From an uncultured Desulfovibrio sp. (GTDB taxonomy: Bacteria > Desulfobacterota > Desulfovibrionia > Desulfovibrionales > Desulfovibrionaceae): DNA of 64,000 nt. Shown piece by piece: positions 7,620 to 15,557 of this stretch (position 1 is its first letter; each line of letters begins with the position of its first letter). The DNA lies in NCBI GenBank assembly GCA_913063155.1, contig CAJXYU010000003.1, positions 434,001-498,000 of the forward strand, given 5' to 3'. Position numbers and translations under genes: made by a program. The notes beneath the pieces are model-generated. The model was not told where the DNA came from. It did no database searches and saw nothing but the letters and a program-made list of their open reading frames with translations.

Positions 7620-9026
7620 ATGTCCAAGACCGTATCCCGCTTCGCTCCCAGCCCGACCGGCTTCCTTCACATCGGCGGCGCACGCACCGCGCTGTTCGCC
7701 TGGCTGTTGGCCAGAAGCGAGGGCGGCGAATTCGTGTTGCGCATCGAAGACACCGACCGCGAGCGCAGCACCAAGGAAGCCATCGACGCCATCATAGACG
7801 CCATGTCCTGGCTCGGCCTGGAGCACGATGGCGAGATCGTCTTCCAGAGCAAGAACGCGGACCGTCACAATCAGGTCATCGATCAGCTCATCGAGTCCGG
7901 CCACGCCTACTACTGCGACTGTTCCAAGGAAAAGGTCGACGCCATGCGCGAGTCGGCCATGAAGGAAGGCCGCAAGCCCAAGTACGACGGCACCTGCCGC
8001 GAAAGAAACCTGGGACCGGGTGAAGACCGCGTGGTGCGCCTCAAGGCCCCCCAGAGCGGCAGCACCGGATTCAGGGACATGGTCAAGGGCCCCATTTCCG
8101 TGGAGAACAGCGAGCTGGATGACATGATCCTGCGCCGTTCGGACGGCACCCCCACCTATAACCTGGCCGTAGTGGTGGACGACCACGACATGGGCGTGAC
8201 CAGGGTCCTGCGCGGCGACGACCACGTGAACAATACCCCGCGCCAGATCCTCATCTACAACGCCATGAACTGGGACGTGCCCGAATTCGGCCACGTGCCC
8301 ATGATCCTGGGGCCGGACAAGAAAAAACTTTCCAAGCGCCACGGAGCTCTCTCGGTCATGGAATACGAGAAGATGGGCTACCTGCCCGAGGCGGTGATCA
8401 ACTACCTGGCGCGTCTGGGCTGGTCCCACGGCGACCAGGAACTGTTCACCCGCGAGGAACTCATCAAATACTTCAACCCCGAAGGCCTGGGCAACTCCCC
8501 GTCCGTTTTCGACCTGACCAAGTTTGAGTGGGTCAACAGCCAGTACATGCAGCAGGCCGATCCCGAGCGTATCGCCGACCTGGTCATGGACTTCCTGGCC
8601 CGCGAGGTGGGCGAGGAGGAAGCCGCCAAGGTGGACCGCGAGTACGTGGTCAAGGTGGTCCCCCTGCTCCAACCGCGCGCCAAGTCCATTGTGGACATGC
8701 TTGAACAGTCCCGCGTCTTCCTGGTGGACGTCAGCCACCTGCACTACGAGGAAAAGGCCGTGAAGAAGTTCCTGACTTCGGAAGCCAAGGCCATGCTTGA
8801 AGAGCTGCTGGTGCGTTTCGAGGCCGAAGAAAAACTGACCCACGACAGCGTGGAAGCGATCCTCAAGGGTTACGTGACCGAGAAGGGCCTCAAGTTCAAG
8901 GACGTCGGCCAGCCGGTCCGCACCGCGGTCTCCGGCGGCGCTCCCAGCCCGGGCCTCTACGACATGCTGCCCGTGCTCGGCAAGGCGCAGACCGTGGCCC
9001 GCATCAAGAGAGCGATTGAATTGTAA
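7620..9026 (+). CDS. gltX: Glutamyl-tRNA synthetase
   Basis: This is a 468-residue class I aminoacyl-tRNA synthetase that charges tRNA-Glu in the cytoplasm. The HIGH-type motif SPTGFLHIGGARTALF is at the N-terminus and the KMSKS-type motif KKLSKRHGA lies near residue 237, with an anticodon-binding helical domain after about 320. The insertion DCSKEKVDAMRESAMKEGRK is typical of bacterial GluRS. The length is standard and AGGAG precedes the start. It appears monocistronic, ending at the terminator at 9081-9109. Whether it also charges tRNA-Gln depends on gatCAB, which is not visible. Confidence 0.97.
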   Translation: MSKTVSRFAPSPTGFLHIGGARTALFAWLLARSEGGEFVLRIEDTDRERSTKEAIDAIIDAMSWLGLEHDGEIVFQSKNADRHNQVIDQLIESGHAYYCDCSKEKVDAMRESAMKEGRKPKYDGTCRERNLGPGEDRVVRLKAPQSGSTGFRDMVKGPISVENSELDDMILRRSDGTPTYNLAVVVDDHDMGVTRVLRGDDHVNNTPRQILIYNAMNWDVPEFGHVPMILGPDKKKLSKRHGALSVMEYEKMGYLPEAVINYLARLGWSHGDQELFTREELIKYFNPEGLGNSPSVFDLTKFEWVNSQYMQQADPERIADLVMDFLAREVGEEEAAKVDREYVVKVVPLLQPRAKSIVDMLEQSRVFLVDVSHLHYEEKAVKKFLTSEAKAMLEELLVRFEAEEKLTHDSVEAILKGYVTEKGLKFKDVGQPVRTAVSGGAPSPGLYDMLPVLGKAQTVARIKRAIEL

Positions 9027-9080
9027 AACATGCGGGGTGCTGCTCCGCCAAAGGGCTATGCCCTTTGGAATCCTGACTTG

Positions 9081-9109
9081 AAAGCCCCGGTAATTACCGG
9101 GGCTTTTTT
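9081..9109 (+). terminator. Intrinsic terminator of gltX
   Basis: A perfect hairpin (AAAGCCCCGGTA-AT-TACCGGGGCTTT) is followed by a T run. Confidence 0.9.
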
Positions 9110-9127
9110 ACACGCTTTTCTCCTTGC

Positions 9128-9232
9128 GACTCTCAAGAAAGGCTCAAGTGCAAGGGGCCAGAAACATTCGGGCCAGACGTATACAATGAAGTACACGAAG
9201 GCTCGTTTTTTTGCAGCGACACGACAATTTAC
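9128..9232 (+). repeat. Dispersed intergenic repeat, copy 3 (degenerate)
   Basis: It shares GGCTCAAGTGCAAGG, then a diverged centre (GTATACAATGAAGTACACGA) and TTTTTTGCAGCGACACGACAA with the other copies. The terminal inverted repeats are eroded, so the limits are approximate. Confidence 0.55.
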
Positions 9233-9247
9233 CGTTACCGTCACCCA

Positions 9248-9273
9248 CAAAAAGGCCCTCGATTGAGGGCCTT
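9248..9273 (-). terminator. Minus-strand terminator of the putative sRNA
   Basis: A 9-base-pair stem (AAGGCCCTC / GAGGGCCTT) with a 4-base loop. Read on the minus strand it ends in TTTTTG. No protein gene on that strand lies between it and rpmB, which has its own terminator. Confidence 0.75.
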
Positions 9274-9349
9274 GAGAGGAAGGAGAGGTGTCTACTGATG
9301 CTGTCTTGCGTTTTTCATGGAGACTTCACGAAAATCTCCGTGCAGACCA
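9248..9349 (-). ncRNA. Putative sigma-54-dependent small regulatory RNA (~100 nt)
   Basis: Read on the minus strand, a -24/-12 promoter at 9375-9360 predicts a start near 9349, and a rho-independent terminator ends the transcript near 9248. The predicted RNA opens with a hairpin (GGAGA...UCUCC, about 9 pairs including two G-U, three-base loop) near its 5' end. An unstructured middle follows with a pyrimidine-rich segment CACCUCUCCUUCCUCUC, complementary to Shine-Dalgarno sequences, and then the terminator stem. This is the usual anatomy of a trans-acting bacterial sRNA. The only open frame inside is eight codons (MKNARQHQ) without a free ribosome binding site. The upstream dyads resemble those of zraP, so the ZraR-like regulator may control it. 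The transcript is inferred; its existence needs RNA data. Confidence 0.55.
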
Positions 9350-9359
9350 ATCCTTGGAA

Positions 9360-9375
9360 AGCATCAGCCATGCCA
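9360..9375 (-). promoter_or_regulatory. Sigma-54 promoter of the putative sRNA
   Basis: On the minus strand TGGCATGGCTGATGCT has exact GG/GC spacing. It is identical to the zraP promoter at 14 of 16 positions, and the TTT that follows is also shared. Confidence 0.65.
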
Positions 9376-9460
9376 CCGCTGCACATCCTTGAAGAATCAA
9401 CAGGTTACGTGAATTCCATTTCACCCGAAGAGAATTTTCGTGCAGCAATTCGCCCACTTT

Positions 9461-9490
9461 TTGCGCAGATTGCACATTTCATTGTGCAGA
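9461..9490 (-). promoter_or_regulatory. Upstream activator sites of the putative sRNA promoter (inferred)
   Basis: Several TTGTGCA/TGCACAA-type half sites lie here, including TGCACA-TTTCAT-TGTGCA (9471-9488) and TTGCGCA at 9461. They sit 85-115 bases upstream of the minus-strand -24 element, the same arrangement as before zraP. TGCAGC/CGTGCAG half sites flank them. Confidence 0.5.
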
Positions 9491-9510
9491 CAAGTGCAGG
9501 CATGGTACAC

Positions 9511-9541
9511 AAAAAAAGCCGCCGGAAACCCGACGGCTTTT
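9511..9541 (-). terminator. Intrinsic terminator of rpmB
   Basis: A stem AAAGCCGcCGG / CCgACGGCTTT with one mismatch. It is followed on the minus strand by seven T residues. Confidence 0.85.
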
Positions 9542-9575
9542 CAGACGCCCGAGGCGTCCGGAAAATTGTCCGTAG

Positions 9576-9788
9576 CTATTCGGCCTTGGCCTTGGCTACA
9601 GGCTTGACCACGGCGCCGTTGCGGATGCAGCGGGTGCAGGCCTTGATGGTGGTAACCTGACCGGAAGGCAGCTGATGGCGCACCTTCTGCAGGTTGGGCA
9701 TGAAGCGACGGCGGGTCTTGATATGAGAGTGGGACACGTTATTACCCGTGGCCGGACCTTTACCGCATATATCGCAAACTTGGGACAT
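9576..9788 (-). CDS. rpmB: 50S ribosomal protein L28
   Basis: This is a 70-residue L28 protein starting [21 protein letters not shown], with the family's [15 protein letters not shown] block. Two Cys pairs (CDIC and CTRC) make it the zinc-binding form of L28. The start at 9788 is set by GAGGAGG seven bases upstream; longer in-frame extensions have no support. It is transcribed away from the DUF177-rpmF-plsX operon, the divergent arrangement I recall for this chromosomal region in related bacteria. Confidence 0.97.
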   Translation of the reverse strand: MSQVCDICGKGPATGNNVSHSHIKTRRRFMPNLQKVRHQLPSGQVTTIKACTRCIRNGAVVKPVAKAKAE

Positions 9789-9920
9789 GGCGACCTCCTC
9801 GCGTATTAAACCAGAATGTTTTGCTTTCTTTTTTTGTTTCGCATGTTCCGGGAAAGTCCCTCCAAACGTGCGGAGGAGATTCTTTAGCCCCTCGGATTCC
9901 AAAAGGCAAGGGTTTTTTTC

Positions 9921-9948
9921 TTGACAAGAGAAAAAGTTCCCATATAGG
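9921..9948 (+). promoter_or_regulatory. Sigma-70 promoter of the DUF177-rpmF-plsX-fab operon
   Basis: TTGACA (9921-9926) and TATAGG (9943-9948) are spaced by 16 bases, 48 bases before the start codon. A dyad TTCC-CATATA-GGAA (9937-9950) overlaps the -10 and could be an operator; no regulator is identified. Confidence 0.6.
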
Positions 9949-9995
9949 AATCACCGGTTGCCCACGATGGGCACATGAGCAAGGGAGAAATCACA

Positions 9996-10529
9996 ATGTC
10001 CGAACTCTGGGTTGCACTGAGCGATATCCCGGCGGATGGCCGGGAATTTTCTTTTGCGGACCAGTCCATCTGGCAGGACCGCTGGAAGGAGTTCGGCATG
10101 AACGCCGCTCCTGGTGAAAAGAACCTTGAGGCAAACGTCACCATTTTGCCGCAGGGAGATGAAGCCGCCCTGGTGCGCGGCACCCTGAAAGGGTCCGTAA
10201 AAGTCCCCTGCGACCGCTGCGCGACTCCGTATGAAATCGAAATCGATACGAGCTTCGATCTTTATGAGGAGTTGCCCGCGGAAGGTGAGGAAGAGGAAGC
10301 CGAGGAAACCCGGCTCCGCAAAAACGACAACGGGGTCGTCGAGTTGGACATGGCCGCCCTGCTCTGGGAAGAGCTGGCCCTGGCCCTACCGATCAAACCG
10401 TTGTGCAGCGACGGCTGCAAAGGCATCTGCCCCGGGTGCGGACGCGACCTCAACACCGAGGAATGCGCCTGCCCCCAGGATGAGGGCGATCCCAGACTTG
10501 CAGTCTTCCGGGATTTGAAGATAAAGTAA
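9996..10529 (+). CDS. DUF177 (YceD-like) protein
   Basis: This 177-residue protein belongs to the DUF177/YceD family, co-encoded with rpmF in most bacteria and implicated in ribosome assembly or 23S rRNA accumulation. Visible traits are a CDRCATPYE motif in the middle, the acidic stretch EEEEAEE, and a C-terminal CSDGCKGICPGCGRDLN with further Cys at EECAC, probably binding zinc. The start MSELWVALSDIP has GGGAG eight bases upstream; the in-frame ATG at 9975 lies before that site. It leads the operon that continues into rpmF and the fatty-acid genes. Confidence 0.85.
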   Translation: MSELWVALSDIPADGREFSFADQSIWQDRWKEFGMNAAPGEKNLEANVTILPQGDEAALVRGTLKGSVKVPCDRCATPYEIEIDTSFDLYEELPAEGEEEEAEETRLRKNDNGVVELDMAALLWEELALALPIKPLCSDGCKGICPGCGRDLNTEECACPQDEGDPRLAVFRDLKIK

Positions 10530-10601
10530 CGCCCCCGTGGCTGAAAGGCCCGGCTAAAATTATAGAAATTATTTGGGATTTTATCCCAGAGGAGATGTAA
10601 C

Positions 10602-10778
10602 ATGGCAGTCCCCAAGAAAAAGACTTCCCGTTCCCGTAAAGGTAATCGCCGCGCCCACGATCATATTGCAGCACCCAACGTGGTGTACTGCGAATGCGGC
10701 GAACCCGTGCTGCCCCATCGCGCGTGCGATTCCTGCGGCAGCTACAAGGGCCGTCAGGCTCTGAACAAAGATGCCTAG
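10602..10778 (+). CDS. rpmF: 50S ribosomal protein L32
   Basis: This 58-residue protein opens MAVPKKKTSRSRKGNRRAH, the standard L32 N-terminus. It carries a four-cysteine zinc site made of CEC in the middle (YCECGEP) and CDSC near the C-terminus. GAGGAG lies ten bases upstream of the start. Its stop codon overlaps the plsX start by eight bases, giving translational coupling between ribosome and lipid synthesis genes, as in many bacteria. Confidence 0.97.
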   Translation: MAVPKKKTSRSRKGNRRAHDHIAAPNVVYCECGEPVLPHRACDSCGSYKGRQALNKDA

Positions 10779-11820
10779 CACGCAGCCACGTATCGCTGTC
10801 GACGCAATGGGGGGCGATTTCGGCCCCCACATCATCGTGCCTGCCGCTGTCCAAGCGGCCAGGCAGGGGATTTCCATTGCCCTCGTCGGCGACGAAACCA
10901 AAATCGAGGCGGAGCTCTCCCAACTCGACACCAAAGGTCTGGACATCACTATTGTCCCGGCCAGTCAGGTGGTGGAGATGGAGGACAAGCCTGCCGACGC
11001 TCTGCGCCGTAAAAAGGATTCCTCCATTCAGGTGGCCTGCCGCTACGTGAAGGACGGACACGCCGACGGCGTTGTCAGCGCAGGCAATTCCGGGGCCACC
11101 GTGGCCTGCGGAATGTTCACCATCGGCCGCGTCAAGGGCGTGCAGCGCCCTGCGCTGGCCAGCGTTCTGCCCACCGAAAAAAAACCCTGTGTACTCATCG
11201 ACGTGGGCGCGAATGTCGACTCCAAGCCGGAGCATCTGCTCCAGTTCGGACTCATGGCGGACGTGCTTGCCCGTTATGTCCTCGGCTATGAGAATCCGTC
11301 CGTGGGCATCCTGTCCATCGGAGAGGAAGAAGGCAAGGGCAACGCCACTGTCAAGGAGGCCTTCGAGCTTTTCCGGAATTCGCAACTCAACTTCATCGGC
11401 AACGCTGAAGGCCGCGACATTTTCACGGGCGACGTGGATGTGGTGGTCTGCGACGGCTTTGTCGGCAACATAGCCCTCAAGCTTTCCGAAGGGCTTGCGT
11501 CTTCCATGAACAAGATAATGAAACGTGAGCTTAAACGCAGCTGGCTCTCCAAACTGGGCGCCCTGCTCTCCTATCGAGCCTTCCGCCGCTTCAAGAAAGT
11601 TGTGGACTATGCGGAATACGGAGGCGCTCCCCTGCTGGGCCTCAAGGGCATTGCCGTGGTCTGCCACGGCAAGAGCAGCCCGAAGGCCATGACCAATGCC
11701 ATACTCGTGGCGGCGCGTTATGTGGCCAATCAGGCGCACGCGCACCTCGCCACCGAGCTTGAGACACACCGAGGCCTCTCAGCCGGAACGACGGACGCGG
11801 AAAAATCATCCGCCGCCTGA
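10771..11820 (+). CDS. plsX: Phosphate acyltransferase PlsX
   Basis: This 349-residue protein converts acyl-ACP to acyl-phosphate, the first committed donor for glycerolipid synthesis with PlsY. The N-terminus (RIAVDAMGGDFGPHIIVPAA) and the blocks SAGNSGA and VICDGFVGN-like VVCDGFVGNIALK are diagnostic. It works on the cytoplasmic face of the membrane. The C-terminal tail beyond about 330 is polar and variable. It starts inside the end of rpmF and is followed 29 bases later by fabH, forming the lipid operon. Confidence 0.96.
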   Translation: MPSTQPRIAVDAMGGDFGPHIIVPAAVQAARQGISIALVGDETKIEAELSQLDTKGLDITIVPASQVVEMEDKPADALRRKKDSSIQVACRYVKDGHADGVVSAGNSGATVACGMFTIGRVKGVQRPALASVLPTEKKPCVLIDVGANVDSKPEHLLQFGLMADVLARYVLGYENPSVGILSIGEEEGKGNATVKEAFELFRNSQLNFIGNAEGRDIFTGDVDVVVCDGFVGNIALKLSEGLASSMNKIMKRELKRSWLSKLGALLSYRAFRRFKKVVDYAEYGGAPLLGLKGIAVVCHGKSSPKAMTNAILVAARYVANQAHAHLATELETHRGLSAGTTDAEKSSAA

Positions 11821-11849
11821 GCCGGGACGGCCGTACAACCCCACCACGC

Positions 11850-12836
11850 ATGATGAAAAACAACGTCGTCATCCGCGGTTTAGGCCGCTACGCACCAGAA
11901 AAAGTGCTGACCAACGCCGACCTGGAAAAGATAGTCGAGACCTCTGACGAATGGATCGTCACCAGGACCGGCATCAAGGAACGGCATATTGTCGAAGAGG
12001 GACAGTTCACAAGCGATCTCGGAACCGAGGCCGCCAAAATGGCCCTTGCCGACGCAGGAATGGACGCCGACGAGATCACCCATATCATTGTCGGAACCTT
12101 CACGCCGGACCATCTGGTCCCCTCCTGCGCCTGCATCATCGAGAAAAAACTGGGCATCAAGAACAAGGTGGCCTTCGACATCGCCGCCGCCTGCACCGGC
12201 TTCATATATTCCTTGGAAATGGGTCGGGCCATGCTCGCCCTGCACCCGGATGCGAAAATTCTGTGCATCGGCGCCGAAATGGTCACTCATCGAGTCAACT
12301 TCACCGACCGCACCACCTGTGTGCTCTTTGGCGACGGCGCCGGCGCGGCCGTTTTGACCAACGACGGTGAAGGCCCTGAACTCCTGGACGTGAAGCTGGC
12401 CACAGACGGCAACCTGGGCTCTCTGCTTACGGTTTCGGGCGGCGGAAGCGCCTCCACATACAAGCCGGGCGAGACCATCAGGGACGACTACTTCATCCAG
12501 CTCCAGGGCCGGGAAGTGTTCAAGCACGCGGTTCGCTCCATGGCCACCATCTGCGAGGAGATCCTGGAAGCCAACGGGCTTACCAAGAAAAATGTCGACG
12601 TGCTCCTGCCCCACCAGGCCAACTGGCGCATCATAGATGCAGTGGGCCGCAAGTTCGACATCGCTCCGGAAAAGGTCTACTCCAATATCGATCGTTTCGG
12701 GAACACCTCGGCGGCATCGGTGCCCCTGGCCCTTTCCGAGGCCGTGGAAACCGGTTTCATCAAGGACGGCGACCTGGTCATGCTCACCGCATTCGGCGGT
12801 GGGTTCACCTGGGGCTCCGCCCTCTTGAAATTTTAA
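11850..12836 (+). CDS. fabH: 3-oxoacyl-ACP synthase III
   Basis: This 328-residue condensing enzyme starts fatty-acid synthesis from acetyl-CoA and malonyl-ACP. The catalytic triad is visible: Cys in AAACTGFIYSLE, His in LPHQANWRI and Asn in FGNTSAAS. The N-terminus IRGLGRYAPEKVLTN is typical. Two consecutive ATG codons begin the frame and either could be used, as the ribosome binding site is weak. It lies between plsX and fabG in the same operon. Confidence 0.97.
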   Translation: MMKNNVVIRGLGRYAPEKVLTNADLEKIVETSDEWIVTRTGIKERHIVEEGQFTSDLGTEAAKMALADAGMDADEITHIIVGTFTPDHLVPSCACIIEKKLGIKNKVAFDIAAACTGFIYSLEMGRAMLALHPDAKILCIGAEMVTHRVNFTDRTTCVLFGDGAGAAVLTNDGEGPELLDVKLATDGNLGSLLTVSGGGSASTYKPGETIRDDYFIQLQGREVFKHAVRSMATICEEILEANGLTKKNVDVLLPHQANWRIIDAVGRKFDIAPEKVYSNIDRFGNTSAASVPLALSEAVETGFIKDGDLVMLTAFGGGFTWGSALLKF

Positions 12837-12938
12837 CACAAATTTCAAACAACCATTTGCCATGAGTTTGCAGTAACGGCCGGATTGGTATATTGGATTC
12901 GCTCAACTGCTCAAACTACAGCAAGAGGATTGTAACGA

Positions 12939-13682
12939 ATGAGTGATCTTCCCAAAATTGCGTTTGTCACCGGCGGCTCCCGCGGGATCGGTCGTGCCAT
13001 CGCAGAGCGGTTGGCGGACGACGGTTTCGAGGTCTGGTTCACCTATGTGAGCCGTCCCGAAGAAGCCGACAAGGTCGTGGCCGCCATTGAAGGCAAGGGC
13101 GGAAAAGCCAGGGCCTTCAGGCTCGATTCAGCCGACCGCGATGCCATTACCTCTTTCTTCAAGGACGAGGTCAAGGGCAAAGTCCAACTGGAAGTTCTGG
13201 TCAACAATGCGGGCATCACCCGCGACGGCCTGCTCATGCGCATGAAGGACGAGGAATGGGACAAGGTCATCCAGATCAACCTGACCGCCTGTTTCGCGTT
13301 CCAGCGCGAAGCGTCCAAGATCATGTCCAGGCAACGCGCCGGGCGCATCATCAACATGACCTCCATCGTGGGGCAGATGGGAAATGCCGGCCAGGCCAAC
13401 TACTGTGCCGCCAAGGCAGGCCTCATCGGCATGACCAAATCCAGCGCACGCGAACTCGCTTCGCGCGGTGTCACCGTCAACGCTGTGGCTCCCGGCTTCA
13501 TCCAGACGGACATGACCCACGAGCTTCCTGAAAAAATAGTCGAAAGCATGCTCACCCAGATTCCCCTGAACCGATTGGGCGAACCTGAGGATATTGCCGC
13601 AGCGGTTTCCTATCTTGCCGGTCCCGGCGGTAGGTATGTCACCGGCCAGGTGCTGGCGGTGAACGGCGGCATGTACATGTAG
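12939..13682 (+). CDS. fabG: 3-oxoacyl-ACP reductase
   Basis: This 247-residue short-chain dehydrogenase performs the NADPH-dependent first reduction of the elongation cycle. It has the TGGSRGIGRAIA nucleotide motif, NNAGIT, and the catalytic Ser...YxxxK as NYCAAKAG. It ends NGGMYM in the usual FabG fashion. It is separated from fabH by about 100 bases with no terminator, and its AGAGGA ribosome binding site is present. Confidence 0.95.
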   Translation: MSDLPKIAFVTGGSRGIGRAIAERLADDGFEVWFTYVSRPEEADKVVAAIEGKGGKARAFRLDSADRDAITSFFKDEVKGKVQLEVLVNNAGITRDGLLMRMKDEEWDKVIQINLTACFAFQREASKIMSRQRAGRIINMTSIVGQMGNAGQANYCAAKAGLIGMTKSSARELASRGVTVNAVAPGFIQTDMTHELPEKIVESMLTQIPLNRLGEPEDIAAAVSYLAGPGGRYVTGQVLAVNGGMYM

Positions 13683-13724
13683 AGAAAAAAACAACAAAAA
13701 AACCACCTTTCATTGGAGGGGAAA

Positions 13725-13958
13725 ATGTCCGACGTAGCATCCAAAGTAAAAGACATCATCATTGACCAGCTCGGCGTAAGCGCTGATGAAGTTGTTGAAA
13801 ACGCAGCCTTTGTCGAAGACCTCGGCGCAGACTCCCTGGACCTGACCGAACTGATCATGGCCATGGAAGAAGAATTCGACATCGAAATCGACGACGAAGA
13901 AGCACAGAAGATCCTCAAGGTCAGCGACGCCATCAACTACATCGCAAAGAACAAGTAG
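13725..13958 (+). CDS. acpP: Acyl carrier protein
   Basis: This 77-residue acidic protein has the phosphopantetheine attachment serine in [12 protein letters not shown] and the standard four-helix ACP length. The start [12 protein letters not shown] is set by GGAGGGG seven bases upstream. It is the carrier used by FabH, FabG and FabF encoded around it. Confidence 0.97.
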   Translation: MSDVASKVKDIIIDQLGVSADEVVENAAFVEDLGADSLDLTELIMAMEEEFDIEIDDEEAQKILKVSDAINYIAKNK

Positions 13959-13988
13959 TTTTAAACGGCATTGATTCCGAAGTAAAAA

Positions 13989-14025
13989 GAGCGTCTTATC
14001 ACCCCGCACGGGGCATAAGACGCTC
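13989..14025 (+). other. Long hairpin between acpP and fabF
   Basis: An 11-base stem (GAGCGTCTTAT / ATAAGACGCTC) encloses a smaller CCCC/GGGG stem. There is no T run after it. It may stabilise or attenuate the message, so that acpP is made in excess over fabF. Confidence 0.6.
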
Positions 14026-14065
14026 ATTTACTATTGCGTAACCCCAACCAAGCGAGACAGGACTC

Positions 14066-15304
14066 ATGAACAGGGTTGTCGTTACCAGCGTTGCCGCCAT
14101 CACCCCTCTTGGCAACGACGTGGAAACCAGCTGGCAGAACCTGCTTGCCGGCAAATCAGGCGTCGTTCCCATTTCCAGGTTCGACACCGAGGCTTTCAAC
14201 ACCAAGATCGCAGGCGAAGTCAAGGATTTCGATCCTTGCGCTTTCATTGACAAAAAGCAGGCTCGCCGTATGGAAATCTTCACCCGGTACGCCGTGGCCT
14301 GCACCAAAATGCTCTTCGACTCCGCAGGTTGGACCATCCCCGAAGAAGAAAAGGGCACTGCGGGTTGCGTCGTCGGCGTGGGACTGGGCGGCCTCGACAC
14401 CATTGAGGAAACCCACTCCAAGATGTTGAAAAAGGGCCCGGGACGGATCTCTCCGTTCTTCATCCCCATTCTCATCGCCAACATGGCCGCGGGTCAGGTC
14501 TCCATCGAGGCCGGAGCCATGGGGCCGAACCTGTGCACCACCACGGCCTGCGCATCGGGAACCCACGCCATCTACGCGGCCTTCTCCGACATCAAGCTCG
14601 GCCGTGTGGACACCATGATCTGCGGTGGCTCCGAATCAACCATCACCCCGCTGGCAGTGGGCGGCTTCAACGCCATGAAGGCGCTCTCCACCCGCAACGA
14701 CGATCCGGAAAAGGCGTCCCGTCCCTTTGACGCGGACCGTGACGGTTTCGTCATGGGCGAAGGTTGCGGCCTGCTGCTGTTGGAATCTCTGGAGCACGCC
14801 AAGGCCCGCGGCGCCGACATCCTCTGCGAGGTTGTCGGCGTGGGCGCTTCCGGCGACGCGCACCACATGACCGCGCCGCATGAAGACGGCGCAGGCATGG
14901 AACTGGCCATGCGCGCCGCCATCCGTGAAGCAGGCATCGACCCATCCCAGATCGACCACATAAACGCGCACGGCACGTCCACCAAACTGAACGACCTGTG
15001 CGAAACAAAGGCCATCAAAAGCATCTTCGGAGACCGCGCCAAGGACATTTCCATCTGCGCCAACAAGTCCCAAATCGGGCATCTGCTCGGCGCTGCGGGC
15101 GGCGTAGAGGCCGTGTTCATGGCTAAGACCCTCTCCGAGGGCGTCATTCCGGGAACCATCAACATGGAGACCCCGGATCCGGACTGCGACCTGGACTACT
15201 GCACGGACGGACCGCGCAAACAGCAGGTCAACTACGCGCTCAGCAACTCCTTCGGCTTCGGCGGAACCAACGGCTGCGTGCTGTTCAAACGTTACGAAGA
15301 CTAG
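14066..15304 (+). CDS. fabF: 3-oxoacyl-ACP synthase II
   Basis: This 412-residue elongating condensing enzyme has the active-site Cys in TTACASGTHAI and the two histidines in NAHGTSTKLND and NKSQIGHLLGAAGG. The NSFGFGGTN block is near the C-terminus. It elongates acyl-ACP with malonyl-ACP and controls chain length and temperature response in known bacteria. It is the last gene of the fatty-acid set and ends at a strong terminator. Confidence 0.97.
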   Translation: MNRVVVTSVAAITPLGNDVETSWQNLLAGKSGVVPISRFDTEAFNTKIAGEVKDFDPCAFIDKKQARRMEIFTRYAVACTKMLFDSAGWTIPEEEKGTAGCVVGVGLGGLDTIEETHSKMLKKGPGRISPFFIPILIANMAAGQVSIEAGAMGPNLCTTTACASGTHAIYAAFSDIKLGRVDTMICGGSESTITPLAVGGFNAMKALSTRNDDPEKASRPFDADRDGFVMGEGCGLLLLESLEHAKARGADILCEVVGVGASGDAHHMTAPHEDGAGMELAMRAAIREAGIDPSQIDHINAHGTSTKLNDLCETKAIKSIFGDRAKDISICANKSQIGHLLGAAGGVEAVFMAKTLSEGVIPGTINMETPDPDCDLDYCTDGPRKQQVNYALSNSFGFGGTNGCVLFKRYED

Positions 15305-15321
15305 TTGCCATACAGACCATG

Positions 15322-15352
15322 AAGGGGAGGCGGTTTCGCCTCCCCTTTTTTA
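15322..15352 (+). terminator. Intrinsic terminator of the fab operon
   Basis: A perfect stem AAGGGGAGGCG / CGCCTCCCCTT with a GTTT loop, followed by a T-rich run. Confidence 0.92.
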
Positions 15353-15557
15353 TTTCGTCCGCTAACCAATCGTTCAGTCACATAATACTCTTCCCTATCC
15401 TTCGCATTTCGCAATTTTCAGCATCCAGTTTGCCACTTTGCGCAGATATGCTATGAGCGCCACATTCCGGTGGACGAGGCACACACAAAAGACTAAGTAT
15501 TGGGGCCACTCCAGGCTGAAAACAGTTTTTCAAGACTTTCAAATAAGGGGAACCACA

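Noticed and set aside
9249-9349. Eight-codon frame MKNARQHQ inside the putative sRNA
   Set aside because: The only GGAG nearby is paired in the 5' hairpin and too far from the ATG; it is more likely incidental.
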